Of a DNA stretch of 64,000 bases, positions 25,938 through 33,838 are shown piece by piece. The stretch spans positions 18,240-82,239 of the forward strand of contig CAAGSD010000006.1 in the NCBI GenBank assembly GCA_900772845.1. The letters run 5' to 3'. Position 1 is the first letter of the stretch. Each line of letters starts with the position of its first letter. This DNA comes from Lachnospiraceae bacterium. GTDB taxonomy: Bacteria; Bacillota; Clostridia; Lachnospirales; Lachnospiraceae. The notes beneath the pieces are model-generated. The model saw only the letters and a list, made by a program, of their open reading frames with translations. It made no database searches and was not told the DNA's origin. The position numbers and the translations under genes are program-made.

Positions 25938-26017
25938 GAGTAAAGCTACTGCTTAAGATTCAAGTATGCGGCACATAAGGTGTACGCGCAAAAAATCATC
26001 GTAAAGGAGATACAGTA

Positions 26018-26860
26018 ATGGGAATTAAGACATACAACCCCTATACACCTTCCAGAAGAAACATGACTGGTTCTGACTTCTCTGAGATCACCAAGACCTC
26101 TCCCGAGAAGAGCCTGTGTGTTTCCCTGAAGAAGAACTCCGGCCGTAACAATCAGGGTAAGATCACTGTAAGACATCGCGGCGGCGGTTCCAGAAGAAAA
26201 TACAGAATCATTGATTTCAAGAGATACAAGGATGGCATTCCTGCTACCGTAATCGGTATCGAGTACGATCCTAACAGAACAGCAAACATTGCGCTGATCT
26301 GCTACGAAGATGGTACAAAGTCCTATATCCTCGCTCCCGAAGGTCTGACCGACGGAATGAAGGTTATGAACGGTGCAGAGGCCGAGGTCAGAGTAGGTAA
26401 CTGCTTACCTCTGTCCGAGATCCCTGTAGGTACTCAGGTACACAATATTGAGTTATATCCCGGCAAGGGCGGCCAGCTGGTTCGTTCTGCTGGTAACAGC
26501 GCACAGCTGATGGCAAAAGAAGGTAAGTACGCTACTCTTCGTCTTCCCTCCGGTGAGATGAGAATGGTTCCCCTGGTTTGCCGTGCAACTGTTGGTGTTG
26601 TAGGTAACGTTGATCATAGCCTGGTTAAGATCGGTAAAGCCGGACGTAAGCGTCACATGGGCATCCGCCCCACTGTACGTGGTTCCGTCATGAACCCCAA
26701 CGACCATCCTCATGGTGGTGGTGAAGGTAAGACCGGTATCGGTCGTCCCGGCCCCAGCACACCTTGGGGTAAACCTGCTCTTGGTCTGAAGACACGTAAA
26801 TCTAAGAAGGCTTCCAACAAGCTGATCGTAAGAAGACGTGACGGCAGAGCAATCAAATAG
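26018..26860 (+). CDS. rplB: Large ribosomal subunit protein L2
   Basis: 280 residues, full length. The C-terminal conserved region NPNDHPHGGGEGKTGIGRPG contains the histidine near the peptidyl-transferase centre. L2 bridges the subunits and is needed for their association. AAAGGAG is about 9 nt before the ATG. The 80-base gap before it holds no clear signal. Confidence 0.97.
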   Translation: MGIKTYNPYTPSRRNMTGSDFSEITKTSPEKSLCVSLKKNSGRNNQGKITVRHRGGGSRRKYRIIDFKRYKDGIPATVIGIEYDPNRTANIALICYEDGTKSYILAPEGLTDGMKVMNGAEAEVRVGNCLPLSEIPVGTQVHNIELYPGKGGQLVRSAGNSAQLMAKEGKYATLRLPSGEMRMVPLVCRATVGVVGNVDHSLVKIGKAGRKRHMGIRPTVRGSVMNPNDHPHGGGEGKTGIGRPGPSTPWGKPALGLKTRKSKKASNKLIVRRRDGRAIK

Positions 26861-26876
26861 TTAAGGAGGAAAGATC

Positions 26877-27158
26877 ATGGCTAGATCACTGAAAAAAGGA
26901 CCTTTCGCAGACGCAAGCCTGTTAAAGAAAGTCGACGCTTTAAATGCATCAGGACAGAAGCAGGTTATTAAGACCTGGTCCCGTCGTTCTACAATTTTCC
27001 CTTCCTTCGTAGGACATACGATTGCTGTTCATGATGGTAGAAAGCATGTTCCCGTATACGTTACTGAGGATATGGTTGGCCACAAGCTCGGTGAGTTCGT
27101 TGCAACCAGAACCTTCAGAGGTCACGGCAAGGACGAGAAGAAATCCAAGGTTAGATAA
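26877..27158 (+). CDS. rpsS: Small ribosomal subunit protein S19
   Basis: 93 residues, MARSLKKGPFADASLL, with the family core GRKHVPVYVTEDMVGHKLGE. It lies in the 30S head beside S13. AAGGAGG precedes the start 16 bases after rplB. Followed by a 178-base gap containing a promoter and leader. Confidence 0.97.
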   Translation: MARSLKKGPFADASLLKKVDALNASGQKQVIKTWSRRSTIFPSFVGHTIAVHDGRKHVPVYVTEDMVGHKLGEFVATRTFRGHGKDEKKSKVR

Positions 27159-27166
27159 TTTAATTA

Positions 27167-27195
27167 TTGACCTGGAGCTAAAAATATGCTATCTT
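27167..27195 (+). promoter_or_regulatory. Internal promoter before rplV
   Basis: TTGACC (27167-27172), 17-nt spacer, TATCTT (27190-27195). It would add transcription from rplV onward inside the S10 operon. Confidence 0.65.
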
Positions 27196-27207
27196 ATATA
27201 GATGGCT

Positions 27208-27336
27208 GGGAGAGCTATGCGCTCTCCCGAGGGTCTTCCCTCGAAAGAGGAAAGAAGACGGGATATTTTTGTGCGCAGCACTTAGGAAACACACGGGTGC
27301 GTTGCGCGGTTTCAGTTTGAAAGGAGGACCAAATCT
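27208..27336 (+). promoter_or_regulatory. Structured leader of rplV
   Basis: Two perfect hairpins follow the internal promoter: GGGAGAGC / GCTCTCCC (27208-27228, 5-nt loop) and CGAGGG / CCCTCG (27228-27243, TCTT loop). A third long pairing GTGCGCAGCAC / GTGCGTTGCGC lies at about 27270-27309. The rplV ribosome binding site AAAGGAGG is at about 27319-27326. A control region is likely; the ligand is unknown. Confidence 0.55.
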
Positions 27337-27726
27337 ATGGCTAAAGGACATAGATCCCAAATTAAGAGAGAAAGAAACGCTCAGAAAGATACAAGACCTT
27401 CAGCTAAGCTGTCTTACGCAAGAGTATCTGTTCAGAAGGCTTGTTTCGTATTAGATGCCATCAGAGGCAAAGATGTACAGACTGCACTTGGTATTCTGGA
27501 GTACAATCCCAGATATGCTTCCAGCCTGATCAAGAAGCTGCTTGAGTCAGCAATCGCTAATGCTGAGAACAACAACGGTATGAATACCGAGAACCTTTAT
27601 GTTGCAGAGTGCTTTGCGAACAAAGGACCTACCATGAAGAGAGTAAAGCCCAGAGCACAGGGCAGAGCTTATAGAATCGAAAAGAGAATGAGCCACATTA
27701 CCATCGTTCTTGATGAGAAGAAGTAG
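27337..27726 (+). CDS. rplV: Large ribosomal subunit protein L22
   Basis: 129 residues. The long beta-hairpin that reaches the exit tunnel is seen as GPTMKRVKPRAQGRAYRI (about residues 93-110), the site of macrolide-resistance changes in other bacteria. First gene after the internal promoter and leader. Confidence 0.97.
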   Translation: MAKGHRSQIKRERNAQKDTRPSAKLSYARVSVQKACFVLDAIRGKDVQTALGILEYNPRYASSLIKKLLESAIANAENNNGMNTENLYVAECFANKGPTMKRVKPRAQGRAYRIEKRMSHITIVLDEKK

Positions 27727-27748
27727 GGAAAGGAGCTATTAAAAGTTT

Positions 27749-28408
27749 ATGGGACAGAAAGTTAATCCTCACGGCCTGAGAGTCGGTGTTATTAAAGATT
27801 GGGATTCCAAGTGGTACGCTGATGCGGAGTTTTCCGATTACCTGGTAGAAGACTACAACATCAGAAAGTTCCTGAAGAAGAAATTATACAGTGCAGGTGT
27901 TTCCAAGATCGAGATCGAAAGAGCATCTGACAGAGTAAAGGTTATCATCTATACTGCTAAGCCCGGTGTTGTGATCGGTAAGGGCGGTGCTGAGATCGAA
28001 GTAACCAAGAAAGAACTTTCCAAGTTAACCGACAAGAAGGTTATGGTTGACATCAAAGAGATCAAGAGACCTGACAGAGATGCACAGCTGGTAGCTGAGA
28101 ACATCGCTCAGCAGCTGGAGAACCGTGTATCCTTCAGACGTGCAATGAAGTCCTGCATGGGCAGAACCATGAAGTCTGGTGCTATGGGTATCAAGACCTG
28201 CTGTTCTGGTCGTCTGGGCGGCGCTGATATCGCTCGTGCTGAGTTCTACAGCGAGGGAACCATTCCTCTGCAGACCCTGAGAGCAGATATCGACTATGGT
28301 TTTGCTGAAGCAAACACCACCTATGGTAAAGTTGGAGTTAAAGTTTGGATTTATAAAGGCGAGATACTTCCTACAAAAGGAAATCAGATGGAAGGGAGCG
28401 ATAAATAA
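27749..28408 (+). CDS. rpsC: Small ribosomal subunit protein S3
   Basis: 219 residues, MGQKVNPHGLRVGVIKDW. A type II KH domain with the GxxG loop VVIGKGGAEIE is at about residues 71-81. S3 forms the mRNA entry tunnel with S4 and S5 and helps unwind mRNA. Its stop overlaps the rplP start by one base. Confidence 0.97.
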   Translation: MGQKVNPHGLRVGVIKDWDSKWYADAEFSDYLVEDYNIRKFLKKKLYSAGVSKIEIERASDRVKVIIYTAKPGVVIGKGGAEIEVTKKELSKLTDKKVMVDIKEIKRPDRDAQLVAENIAQQLENRVSFRRAMKSCMGRTMKSGAMGIKTCCSGRLGGADIARAEFYSEGTIPLQTLRADIDYGFAEANTTYGKVGVKVWIYKGEILPTKGNQMEGSDK

Positions 28409-28839
28409 TGTTAATGCCGAAGAGAGTAAAACGTCGTAAACAGTTCCGTGGATCCATGGCCGGAAAAGCTTCCAGAGGTAACACCCTGGCATATGGCGAA
28501 TTTGGTCTGGTTGCTACAGAACCCTGCTGGATCAAGTCTAATCAGATTGAGGCAGCCCGTATTGCGCTTACCCGTTATACCAAGCGTACCGGTAAAGTAT
28601 GGATTAAGATTTTCCCCGATAAGCCCGTAACTGTAAAGCCTCTCGGTACTCGTATGGGTTCCGGTAAAGGCGCTGTAGATTGCTGGGTAGCAGTTGTTAA
28701 GCCCGGACGTGTAATGTTCGAGATCGCTGGTGTTCCCGAAGAGGACGCTCGTGAAGCATTACGTCTTGCTATGCACAAGCTCCCTTGTAAGTGTAAGATC
28801 ATTGCTAAGGCAGATGTGGAAGGCGGTGTGACAGAATGA
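28408..28839 (+). CDS. rplP: Large ribosomal subunit protein L16
   Basis: 143 residues, MLMPKRVKRRKQFRGSM. Family core RMGSGKGAVDCWVAVVKPGRVMFEI is present. L16 helps position tRNA in the A site. The first ATG (28408) overlaps the rpsC stop; the in-frame ATG two codons later is an alternative. Overlaps rpmC by four bases. Confidence 0.97.
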   Translation: MLMPKRVKRRKQFRGSMAGKASRGNTLAYGEFGLVATEPCWIKSNQIEAARIALTRYTKRTGKVWIKIFPDKPVTVKPLGTRMGSGKGAVDCWVAVVKPGRVMFEIAGVPEEDAREALRLAMHKLPCKCKIIAKADVEGGVTE

Positions 28840-29039
28840 AATCAAATAAATTTGTAGAAGAATTGAAGACAAAGTCCGATGCAGAACTGGCACAGGAACT
28901 GGTAGCTGCTAAAAAAGAACTTTTCAATTTGAGATTCCAGAACGCAACCAATCAGTTAGATAATACTGCAAGAATCAAAGAAGTAAGAAGAAACATTGCA
29001 CGTATTCAGACTGTTATCACCGAGAAGGCTAGAGCGTAA
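28836..29039 (+). CDS. rpmC: Large ribosomal subunit protein L29
   Basis: 67 residues, two-helix protein with the family core LFNLRFQNATNQLDNTARIKEVRRNIARI. It lies beside L23 at the tunnel exit. ATGA overlap with rplP indicates coupled translation. Confidence 0.96.
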   Translation: MKSNKFVEELKTKSDAELAQELVAAKKELFNLRFQNATNQLDNTARIKEVRRNIARIQTVITEKARA

Positions 29040-29069
29040 CGCGTGGGTGCGTAGAAAGGAGATCAAACC

Positions 29070-29324
29070 GTGGAAAGAAATTTGAGAAAAACACGTACTG
29101 GTAAGGTTATCAGTAATAAGATGGATAAAACTATTGTAGTTGCAATCGAAGAGCATGTTAAGCATCCCCTTTACAAAAAGATCGTAAAGGACACCTACAA
29201 GCTGAAGGCTCATGATGAGAACAACGAGTGCAACATTGGCGATATCGTAAAAGTTATGGAGACAAGACCCCTGTCCAAGGACAAGAGATGGAGACTTGTT
29301 GAGATCGTAGAAAAAGCTAAATAA
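29070..29324 (+). CDS. rpsQ: Small ribosomal subunit protein S17
   Basis: 84 residues, OB-fold rRNA-binding protein: MERNLRKTRTGKVISNKMDK and the strongly conserved GDIVKVMETRPLSKDKRWRL. Starts at GTG 29070, supported by AAAGGAGAT about 7 nt upstream. Confidence 0.96.
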   Translation: MERNLRKTRTGKVISNKMDKTIVVAIEEHVKHPLYKKIVKDTYKLKAHDENNECNIGDIVKVMETRPLSKDKRWRLVEIVEKAK

Positions 29325-29381
29325 ATTAGCACCGAATATTAAGTTTGTAAGAAACCGCGGAAGCGGTGAAGGAGGAATAAC

Positions 29382-29750
29382 ATGGTTCAGCAGGAAAGTA
29401 GACTGAAAGTTGCTGATAACACCGGCGCAAAAGAGTTACTTTGCATTCGTGTTATGGGCGGTTCTACCAGAAGATATGCACAGATCGGCGACGTGATTGT
29501 TGCTTCCGTTAAAGATGCAACACCAGGTGGCGTTGTAAAAAAAGGTGATGTAGTAAAGGCAGTTGTAGTTCGTTCCGTAAAGGGCGCTCGTCGTAAAGAC
29601 GGTTCTTACATCAAGTTTGATGAGAACGCTGCAGTTATCATCAAAGATGACAAGACTCCCAGAGGAACCCGTATCTTTGGGCCGGTTGCAAGAGAGCTTC
29701 GTGAGAAACAGTTCATGAAAATTGTTTCCTTGGCTCCCGAAGTATTATAA
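29382..29750 (+). CDS. rplN: Large ribosomal subunit protein L14
   Basis: 122 residues, exactly the common length. MVQQESRLKVADNTGAKELL and GARRKDGSYIKFDENAAV are family hallmarks. L14 contacts helix 44 of the small subunit and is the docking site of the RsfS silencing factor. AAGGAGG precedes the start. Confidence 0.97.
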   Translation: MVQQESRLKVADNTGAKELLCIRVMGGSTRRYAQIGDVIVASVKDATPGGVVKKGDVVKAVVVRSVKGARRKDGSYIKFDENAAVIIKDDKTPRGTRIFGPVARELREKQFMKIVSLAPEVL

Positions 29751-29762
29751 GGAGGTTGCCAC

Positions 29763-30074
29763 ATGTCTACAATGAAAATTAAGAAGGGCGACACCGTTAA
29801 GGTTATCGCTGGTAAAGACTTAGGTACAGAGGGCAAGGTTCTCTCTGTAGACGTAAAGAATCATAAAGTCCTGGTTGAGGGCGTTAACAAGATCACAAAG
29901 CATGCAAAGCCTTCTCAGGCAAACCCCAATGGCGGTATTGTTGAGAAAGAAGCTCCTATTGATATTTCAAACGTTATGCTTGTTGTAAAAGGCAAGACCA
30001 CAAGAGTTGGCTTCAAGGTTGAAGACGGCAAGAAAGTACGTTTCGCAAAGTCAACAGGCGAAGTGATTGACTAA
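29763..30074 (+). CDS. rplX: Large ribosomal subunit protein L24
   Basis: 103 residues with an N-terminal KOW motif (KKGDTVKVIAGKDLGTEGKV, about residues 6-25). L24 is the other initiator of 50S assembly. Twelve bases after rplN with its own AAGGAGG. Confidence 0.96.
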   Translation: MSTMKIKKGDTVKVIAGKDLGTEGKVLSVDVKNHKVLVEGVNKITKHAKPSQANPNGGIVEKEAPIDISNVMLVVKGKTTRVGFKVEDGKKVRFAKSTGEVID

Positions 30075-30097
30075 TCAATAGGAAGGAGGAAATATAA

Positions 30098-30637
30098 GTG
30101 AGCAGACTGAAAGATTTATATAACAATGAGATCGTCGATGCTATGACCAAGAAGTTCGGTTACGCTAATGTAATGGAAGTTCCCAAGCTCGACAAGATCG
30201 TTATCAACATGGGTGTTGGTGAAGCAAAAGAAAACGCTAAGATCCTTGAGAATGCAGTTGCTGATATGGAAGCTATCACCGGACAGAAGGCAGTTCTGAC
30301 CAAGGCTAAGAATTCCGTAGCAAACTTCAAGATCCGTGAGGGTATGCCTATCGGATGTAAGACCACTCTGCGTGGTGAGAAGATGTATGAGTTCCTGGAT
30401 CGTCTGGTTAACCTCGCTCTTCCTCGTGTCCGTGACTTCAGAGGCGTTAACCCTAACGCATTCGACGGCAGAGGTAACTATGCACTCGGTATCAAAGAGC
30501 AGTTCATCTTCCCTGAGATCGAGTACGATAAGATCGACAAGACCAGAGGTATGGATATCATTTTCGTAACAACTGCTAAGACCGACGAAGAGGCACGTGA
30601 GCTGCTGAGACTGTTCAACATGCCTTTCGCAAAGTAA
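30098..30637 (+). CDS. rplE: Large ribosomal subunit protein L5
   Basis: 179 residues, usual length. DKIVINMGVGEAKENAK and FRGVNPNAFDGRGNYALGIKEQ are conserved. Binds 5S rRNA and contacts the P-site tRNA. Starts with GTG at 30098 after GGAAGGAGG. Confidence 0.97.
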   Translation: MSRLKDLYNNEIVDAMTKKFGYANVMEVPKLDKIVINMGVGEAKENAKILENAVADMEAITGQKAVLTKAKNSVANFKIREGMPIGCKTTLRGEKMYEFLDRLVNLALPRVRDFRGVNPNAFDGRGNYALGIKEQFIFPEIEYDKIDKTRGMDIIFVTTAKTDEEARELLRLFNMPFAK

Positions 30638-30655
30638 TCAAGGAGGTAAATTCTG

Positions 30656-30841
30656 ATGGCAAAGACATCAATGAAGATTAAACAGCAGCGCAAACCTAAG
30701 TTCTCTACTCAGGCTTATACCCGTTGCAAGATTTGTGGTCGTCCCCACTCTGTACTGAAAAAATACGGAATTTGCCGTGTTTGCTTCCGTGAACTGGCAT
30801 ACAAGGGCGAGATCCCCGGAGTTAAGAAGGCATCTTGGTAA
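30656..30841 (+). CDS. rpsN: Small ribosomal subunit protein S14, type Z (zinc form)
   Basis: 61 residues. Four zinc-binding cysteines in CxxC-x12-CxxC form (CKICGRPHSVLKKYGICRVC) identify the zinc-dependent short form, usual in Gram-positive ribosomal operons. Located in the 30S head. AAGGAGG precedes the ATG. Followed by a 383-base palindrome-rich gap. Confidence 0.97.
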   Translation: MAKTSMKIKQQRKPKFSTQAYTRCKICGRPHSVLKKYGICRVCFRELAYKGEIPGVKKASW

Positions 30842-31121
30842 GAGCAAAAAGATTTTCTAAGCCAGCAAAATACGCTGGCTAACAAAATCTAAGTTTTGCT
30901 CCTAAGAGAATTTTCCGCAAGCGAAAAATTCTCCGGAATGAAAAGTAATTCTAAGGCGTCGAAAGACGCCGCCTAAGAATTACTAAGTTTCATCCCTAAG
31001 AGAATTCCTTCGGAATTCTCCGAGAGGCTGACAAAATCTAAGTTTCGCTCCTAAGAGAATTTTGCAGGGCAAAATTCTCCGAGACGAAAAGAAATTCCTT
31101 CGGGATTTTCCGGAGCGAAAA
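30842..31121 (+). repeat. Chain of nested palindromes between rpsN and rpsH
   Basis: At least four hairpin units in tandem. Unit 1: GAGCAAAA (30842) with TTTTGCTC (30894), inner GATTTT / AAAATC and core GCCAGC / GCTGGC. Unit 2: AGAGAATTTT / AAAATTCTC near 30905-30933. Unit 3: ATGAAA (30938) with TTTCAT (30988), inner AGTAATTCT / AGAATTACT and core GGCGTC / GACGCC with a GAAA loop. Then AGAGAATTCC / GGAATTCTC near 30999-31020 and TTTCGCTCC (31043) with GGAGCGAAA (31111) around GAGAATTTTGC / GCAAAATTCTC. The motif AAAAGATTTTCTAA ... AAAATCTAAGTTT recurs at 41143-41200. Confidence 0.75.
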
Positions 31122-31224
31122 GTTTTAAATTAGTTTATAAGAGTAATCTTATAATATAGATGGTATATACAAAGTGTATGTACTGAGCATGATTCAAGTC
31201 AAATAATAAGGAGGAAACTAAATC
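31122..31224 (+). promoter_or_regulatory. Spacer before rpsH with possible internal promoter
   Basis: A perfect TATAAT lies at 31150-31155 but no good -35 is found 16-18 nt before it, so promoter activity is uncertain. AAGGAGG (31209-31215) serves rpsH. Confidence 0.35.
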
Positions 31225-31626
31225 ATGACAATGAGCGATCCTATCGCAGATATGCTTACAAGAATCCGTAATGCAAATACTGCAAAACACGACACCGTAG
31301 ACGTACCTTCTTCCAAGATGAAGCTGGCTATCGCACAGATTCTGCTGGACGAGGGATATATTAAGAAGTACGACATCGTTGAAGACGGTGGTTTCAAGAC
31401 CATCCACATCACTCTGAAGTACGGCGCAGACAAGAACGAGAAGATCATCTCCGGTATCAAGAGAATTTCCAAGCCCGGCTTACGTGTATACGCTGGTAAG
31501 GAAGATCTGCCTAAGGTTCTTGGCGGTCTGGGTATTGCTATCATCTCTACCAACCAGGGTGTTATCACCGACAAGAAGGCTCGTGAGCTTCAGGTTGGCG
31601 GCGAAGTATTAGCATTCGTTTGGTAA
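31225..31626 (+). CDS. rpsH: Small ribosomal subunit protein S8
   Basis: 133 residues, MTMSDPIADMLTRIRNANTAKHD, C-terminus typical (KKARELQVGGEVLAFVW). Central 16S rRNA binder and, in Escherichia coli, the repressor of the spc operon. AAGGAGG is 9 nt before the first ATG; the ATG two codons later is possible. Confidence 0.97.
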   Translation: MTMSDPIADMLTRIRNANTAKHDTVDVPSSKMKLAIAQILLDEGYIKKYDIVEDGGFKTIHITLKYGADKNEKIISGIKRISKPGLRVYAGKEDLPKVLGGLGIAIISTNQGVITDKKARELQVGGEVLAFVW

Positions 31627-31679
31627 GGATGAAAAGATTTTAGCAACTATTGTAAGTTAGTAAATTAGGAGGTACGGGC

Positions 31680-32222
31680 ATGTCCAGAATAGGTAGAATG
31701 CCAATCGCAATTCCTGCAGGTGTTACTGTAGAGGTTGCAGAAAATAATAAAGTGACTGTGAAAGGTCCCAAGGGTACTCTGGTAAGAGTATTACCCTCTG
31801 AGATGGATATTAAAGTAGAGGGAGCAGAAGTTCTCGTAAGCAGACCCAACGATCTGAAGAAGATGAAGTCTCTTCACGGTCTGACCAGAACTCTGATCCA
31901 CAACATGGTAGTAGGTGTTACCGATGGCTTCGAGAAGAAGCTGGAGGTAAATGGTGTTGGTTACAGAGCTGCTAAGTCCGGCAAGAAGCTGACCCTGAAC
32001 CTTGGTTACTCTCATCCCGTAGAGATGATCGATCCTGAAGGCATCGAGACTGTAGTCGATGGTCAGAACCTGATCACCGTTAAGGGTATCGACAAAGAAA
32101 AAGTTGGCCAGTTTGCAGCTGAGATCCGCGACAAGAGAAGACCTGAGCCTTATAAGGGCAAGGGTATCAAGTATGCCGATGAGACCATCAGACGTAAAGT
32201 TGGTAAGACTGGTAAGAAATAA
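31680..32222 (+). CDS. rplF: Large ribosomal subunit protein L6
   Basis: 180 residues, MSRIGRMPIAIPAGV; C-terminal signature PEPYKGKGIKYADETIRRKVGK. Sits near the sarcin-ricin loop and factor-binding site. TAGGAGG precedes the ATG. Confidence 0.97.
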   Translation: MSRIGRMPIAIPAGVTVEVAENNKVTVKGPKGTLVRVLPSEMDIKVEGAEVLVSRPNDLKKMKSLHGLTRTLIHNMVVGVTDGFEKKLEVNGVGYRAAKSGKKLTLNLGYSHPVEMIDPEGIETVVDGQNLITVKGIDKEKVGQFAAEIRDKRRPEPYKGKGIKYADETIRRKVGKTGKK

Positions 32223-32236
32223 TAGATAAGGAGAGT

Positions 32237-32611
32237 ATGAAGATGGTTAGTAAAGAGTCCAGACAGTTAGTACGTGCTAAAAAGCACATGAAAATCCGTA
32301 ACCGCTTCAGCGGCACTGCTGAAAGACCTCGTCTTGCAGTGTTCAGAAGCAATAATCATATGTATGCTCAAATTATCGACGATACAGTTGGTAACACCTT
32401 AGTATCTGCTTCCACTCTTGAGAAAGAGATCAAGGCAGAGCTGGAGAAGACCAATAACGTTGATGCAGCAGCATATCTTGGAACTGTGATCGCAAAGAGA
32501 GCAATCGAAAAAGGTATCAAGGAAGTTGTTTTCGACCGTGGCGGTTTCATTTATCAGGGTAAAGTAGCAGCTTTAGCCGATGCAGCCAGAGAAGCTGGCC
32601 TGGAATTCTAG
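32237..32611 (+). CDS. rplR: Large ribosomal subunit protein L18
   Basis: 124 residues. RIRNRFSGTAERPRLAVFRSN-like 5S rRNA-binding N-terminus and C-terminal FDRGGFIYQGKVAALADAARE are conserved. GGAG about 5 nt before the ATG at 32237; MVSK two codons on is an alternative start. Confidence 0.97.
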   Translation: MKMVSKESRQLVRAKKHMKIRNRFSGTAERPRLAVFRSNNHMYAQIIDDTVGNTLVSASTLEKEIKAELEKTNNVDAAAYLGTVIAKRAIEKGIKEVVFDRGGFIYQGKVAALADAAREAGLEF

Positions 32612-32632
32612 GAAAGGAAAGAGGAATACACC

Positions 32633-33142
32633 ATGAAACACACAATCATAGATGCAAGCCAGTTAGAGTTAAATGATAAAGTTGTTACCATCAAGCGTGT
32701 AACCAAGACCGTTAAGGGTGGTCGTAACATGAGATTCACCGCTCTGGTAGTTGTTGGTGACGGCAACGGCCATGTAGGCGCTGGTCTGGGAAAGGCTGTA
32801 GAAATTCCCGAAGCTATCCGTAAGGGTAAGGAAGACGCTGTAAAGCACATCGTTGAGATCAACCTGGATGAGAACAATTCCATCACCCATGATTTCATCG
32901 GTAAGTATGGTTCTGCTAACGTTTTACTGAAGAAGGCTCCCGAAGGTACCGGTATCATCGCTGGTGGTCCCGCTCGTGTCGTTTGTGAGCTCGCAGGTAT
33001 CAAGAATATCCGTACCAAGTCTCTTGGCTCCAACAATAAGCAGAACGTTGTTCTTGCAACCATCTCCGGTTTAAGCCAGATCAAGGCTCCCGAAGAAGTA
33101 GCAAAGAATCGTGGAAAATCTGTTGAGGAAGTTCTGGCGTAA
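32633..33142 (+). CDS. rpsE: Small ribosomal subunit protein S5
   Basis: 169 residues. The N-terminal double-stranded RNA-binding fold is visible in RVTKTVKGGRNMRFTALVVV and GHVGAGLGKA. S5 acts in decoding fidelity and the mRNA entry helicase. Twenty-one bases after rplR. Confidence 0.97.
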   Translation: MKHTIIDASQLELNDKVVTIKRVTKTVKGGRNMRFTALVVVGDGNGHVGAGLGKAVEIPEAIRKGKEDAVKHIVEINLDENNSITHDFIGKYGSANVLLKKAPEGTGIIAGGPARVVCELAGIKNIRTKSLGSNNKQNVVLATISGLSQIKAPEEVAKNRGKSVEEVLA

Positions 33143-33190
33143 GCCGGATCTTCCCGTTAAGTTGACAGGGCCAACAGAAAGGAGTAGAGT

Positions 33191-33376
33191 ATGGCAGACA
33201 AGAAGTTAAAGATCACTCTGGTAAAGTCCACCATCGGCGCTGTGCCGAAGAATAAAGCAATCGTGGAGTCTATGGGACTGCGTAAGATCGGCAAGTCCGT
33301 AGTACTGCCTGATAATGATGCAACAAGAGGACAGATCCGTCAGGTGAATCATTTGATCAAGGTAGAAGAAGCATAA
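33191..33376 (+). CDS. rpmD: Large ribosomal subunit protein L30
   Basis: 61 residues: LKITLVKSTIGAVPKN and GLRKIGKSVVLPDN are the family core. AAAGGAG precedes the ATG at 33191. Confidence 0.96.
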   Translation: MADKKLKITLVKSTIGAVPKNKAIVESMGLRKIGKSVVLPDNDATRGQIRQVNHLIKVEEA

Positions 33377-33397
33377 TCAGATAAGGAGGTGTTAGGA

Positions 33398-33838
33398 ATG
33401 GAATTATCCAATTTAAGACCTGCAGAAGGTTCCAAACACAGTGATAATTTTAGAAGAGGCCGTGGACACGGTTCAGGAAATGGCAAGACCGCAGGTAAGG
33501 GTCATAAGGGACAGAAGGCTCGTTCCGGAGCTCCCAGACCTGGTTTCGAAGGTGGTCAGATGCCTTTATACAGACGTATTCCTAAGAGAGGTTTCACTAA
33601 TAGAAACACTAAGGAAATCGTTGCTATCAATGTAAGTGCTCTGGAGTGCTTTGACAACGGTGCTGTTGTTGATGTAAACGCATTGGTTGAAGCAGGAATC
33701 ATTAAGAACCCCAGAGATGGAGTTAAGATCCTTGGAAACGGAGAACTTACCAAAAAGCTTGATGTAAAGGTAGATGCATTCAGTGCATCCGCAAAAGAAA
33801 AAATCGAGGCTCTTGGTGGAACTGCTGAGGTGATGTAA
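33398..33838 (+). CDS. rplO: Large ribosomal subunit protein L15
   Basis: 146 residues from ATG 33398 (MELSNLRPAEGSKH). AAGGAGG (33383-33389) is 8 nt upstream; the in-frame GTG at 33389 lies inside that site and is rejected. Glycine-rich N-terminus RGRGHGSGNGKTAGKGHKGQ is typical. Stop overlaps the secY start by one base. Confidence 0.97.
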   Translation: MELSNLRPAEGSKHSDNFRRGRGHGSGNGKTAGKGHKGQKARSGAPRPGFEGGQMPLYRRIPKRGFTNRNTKEIVAINVSALECFDNGAVVDVNALVEAGIIKNPRDGVKILGNGELTKKLDVKVDAFSASAKEKIEALGGTAEVM

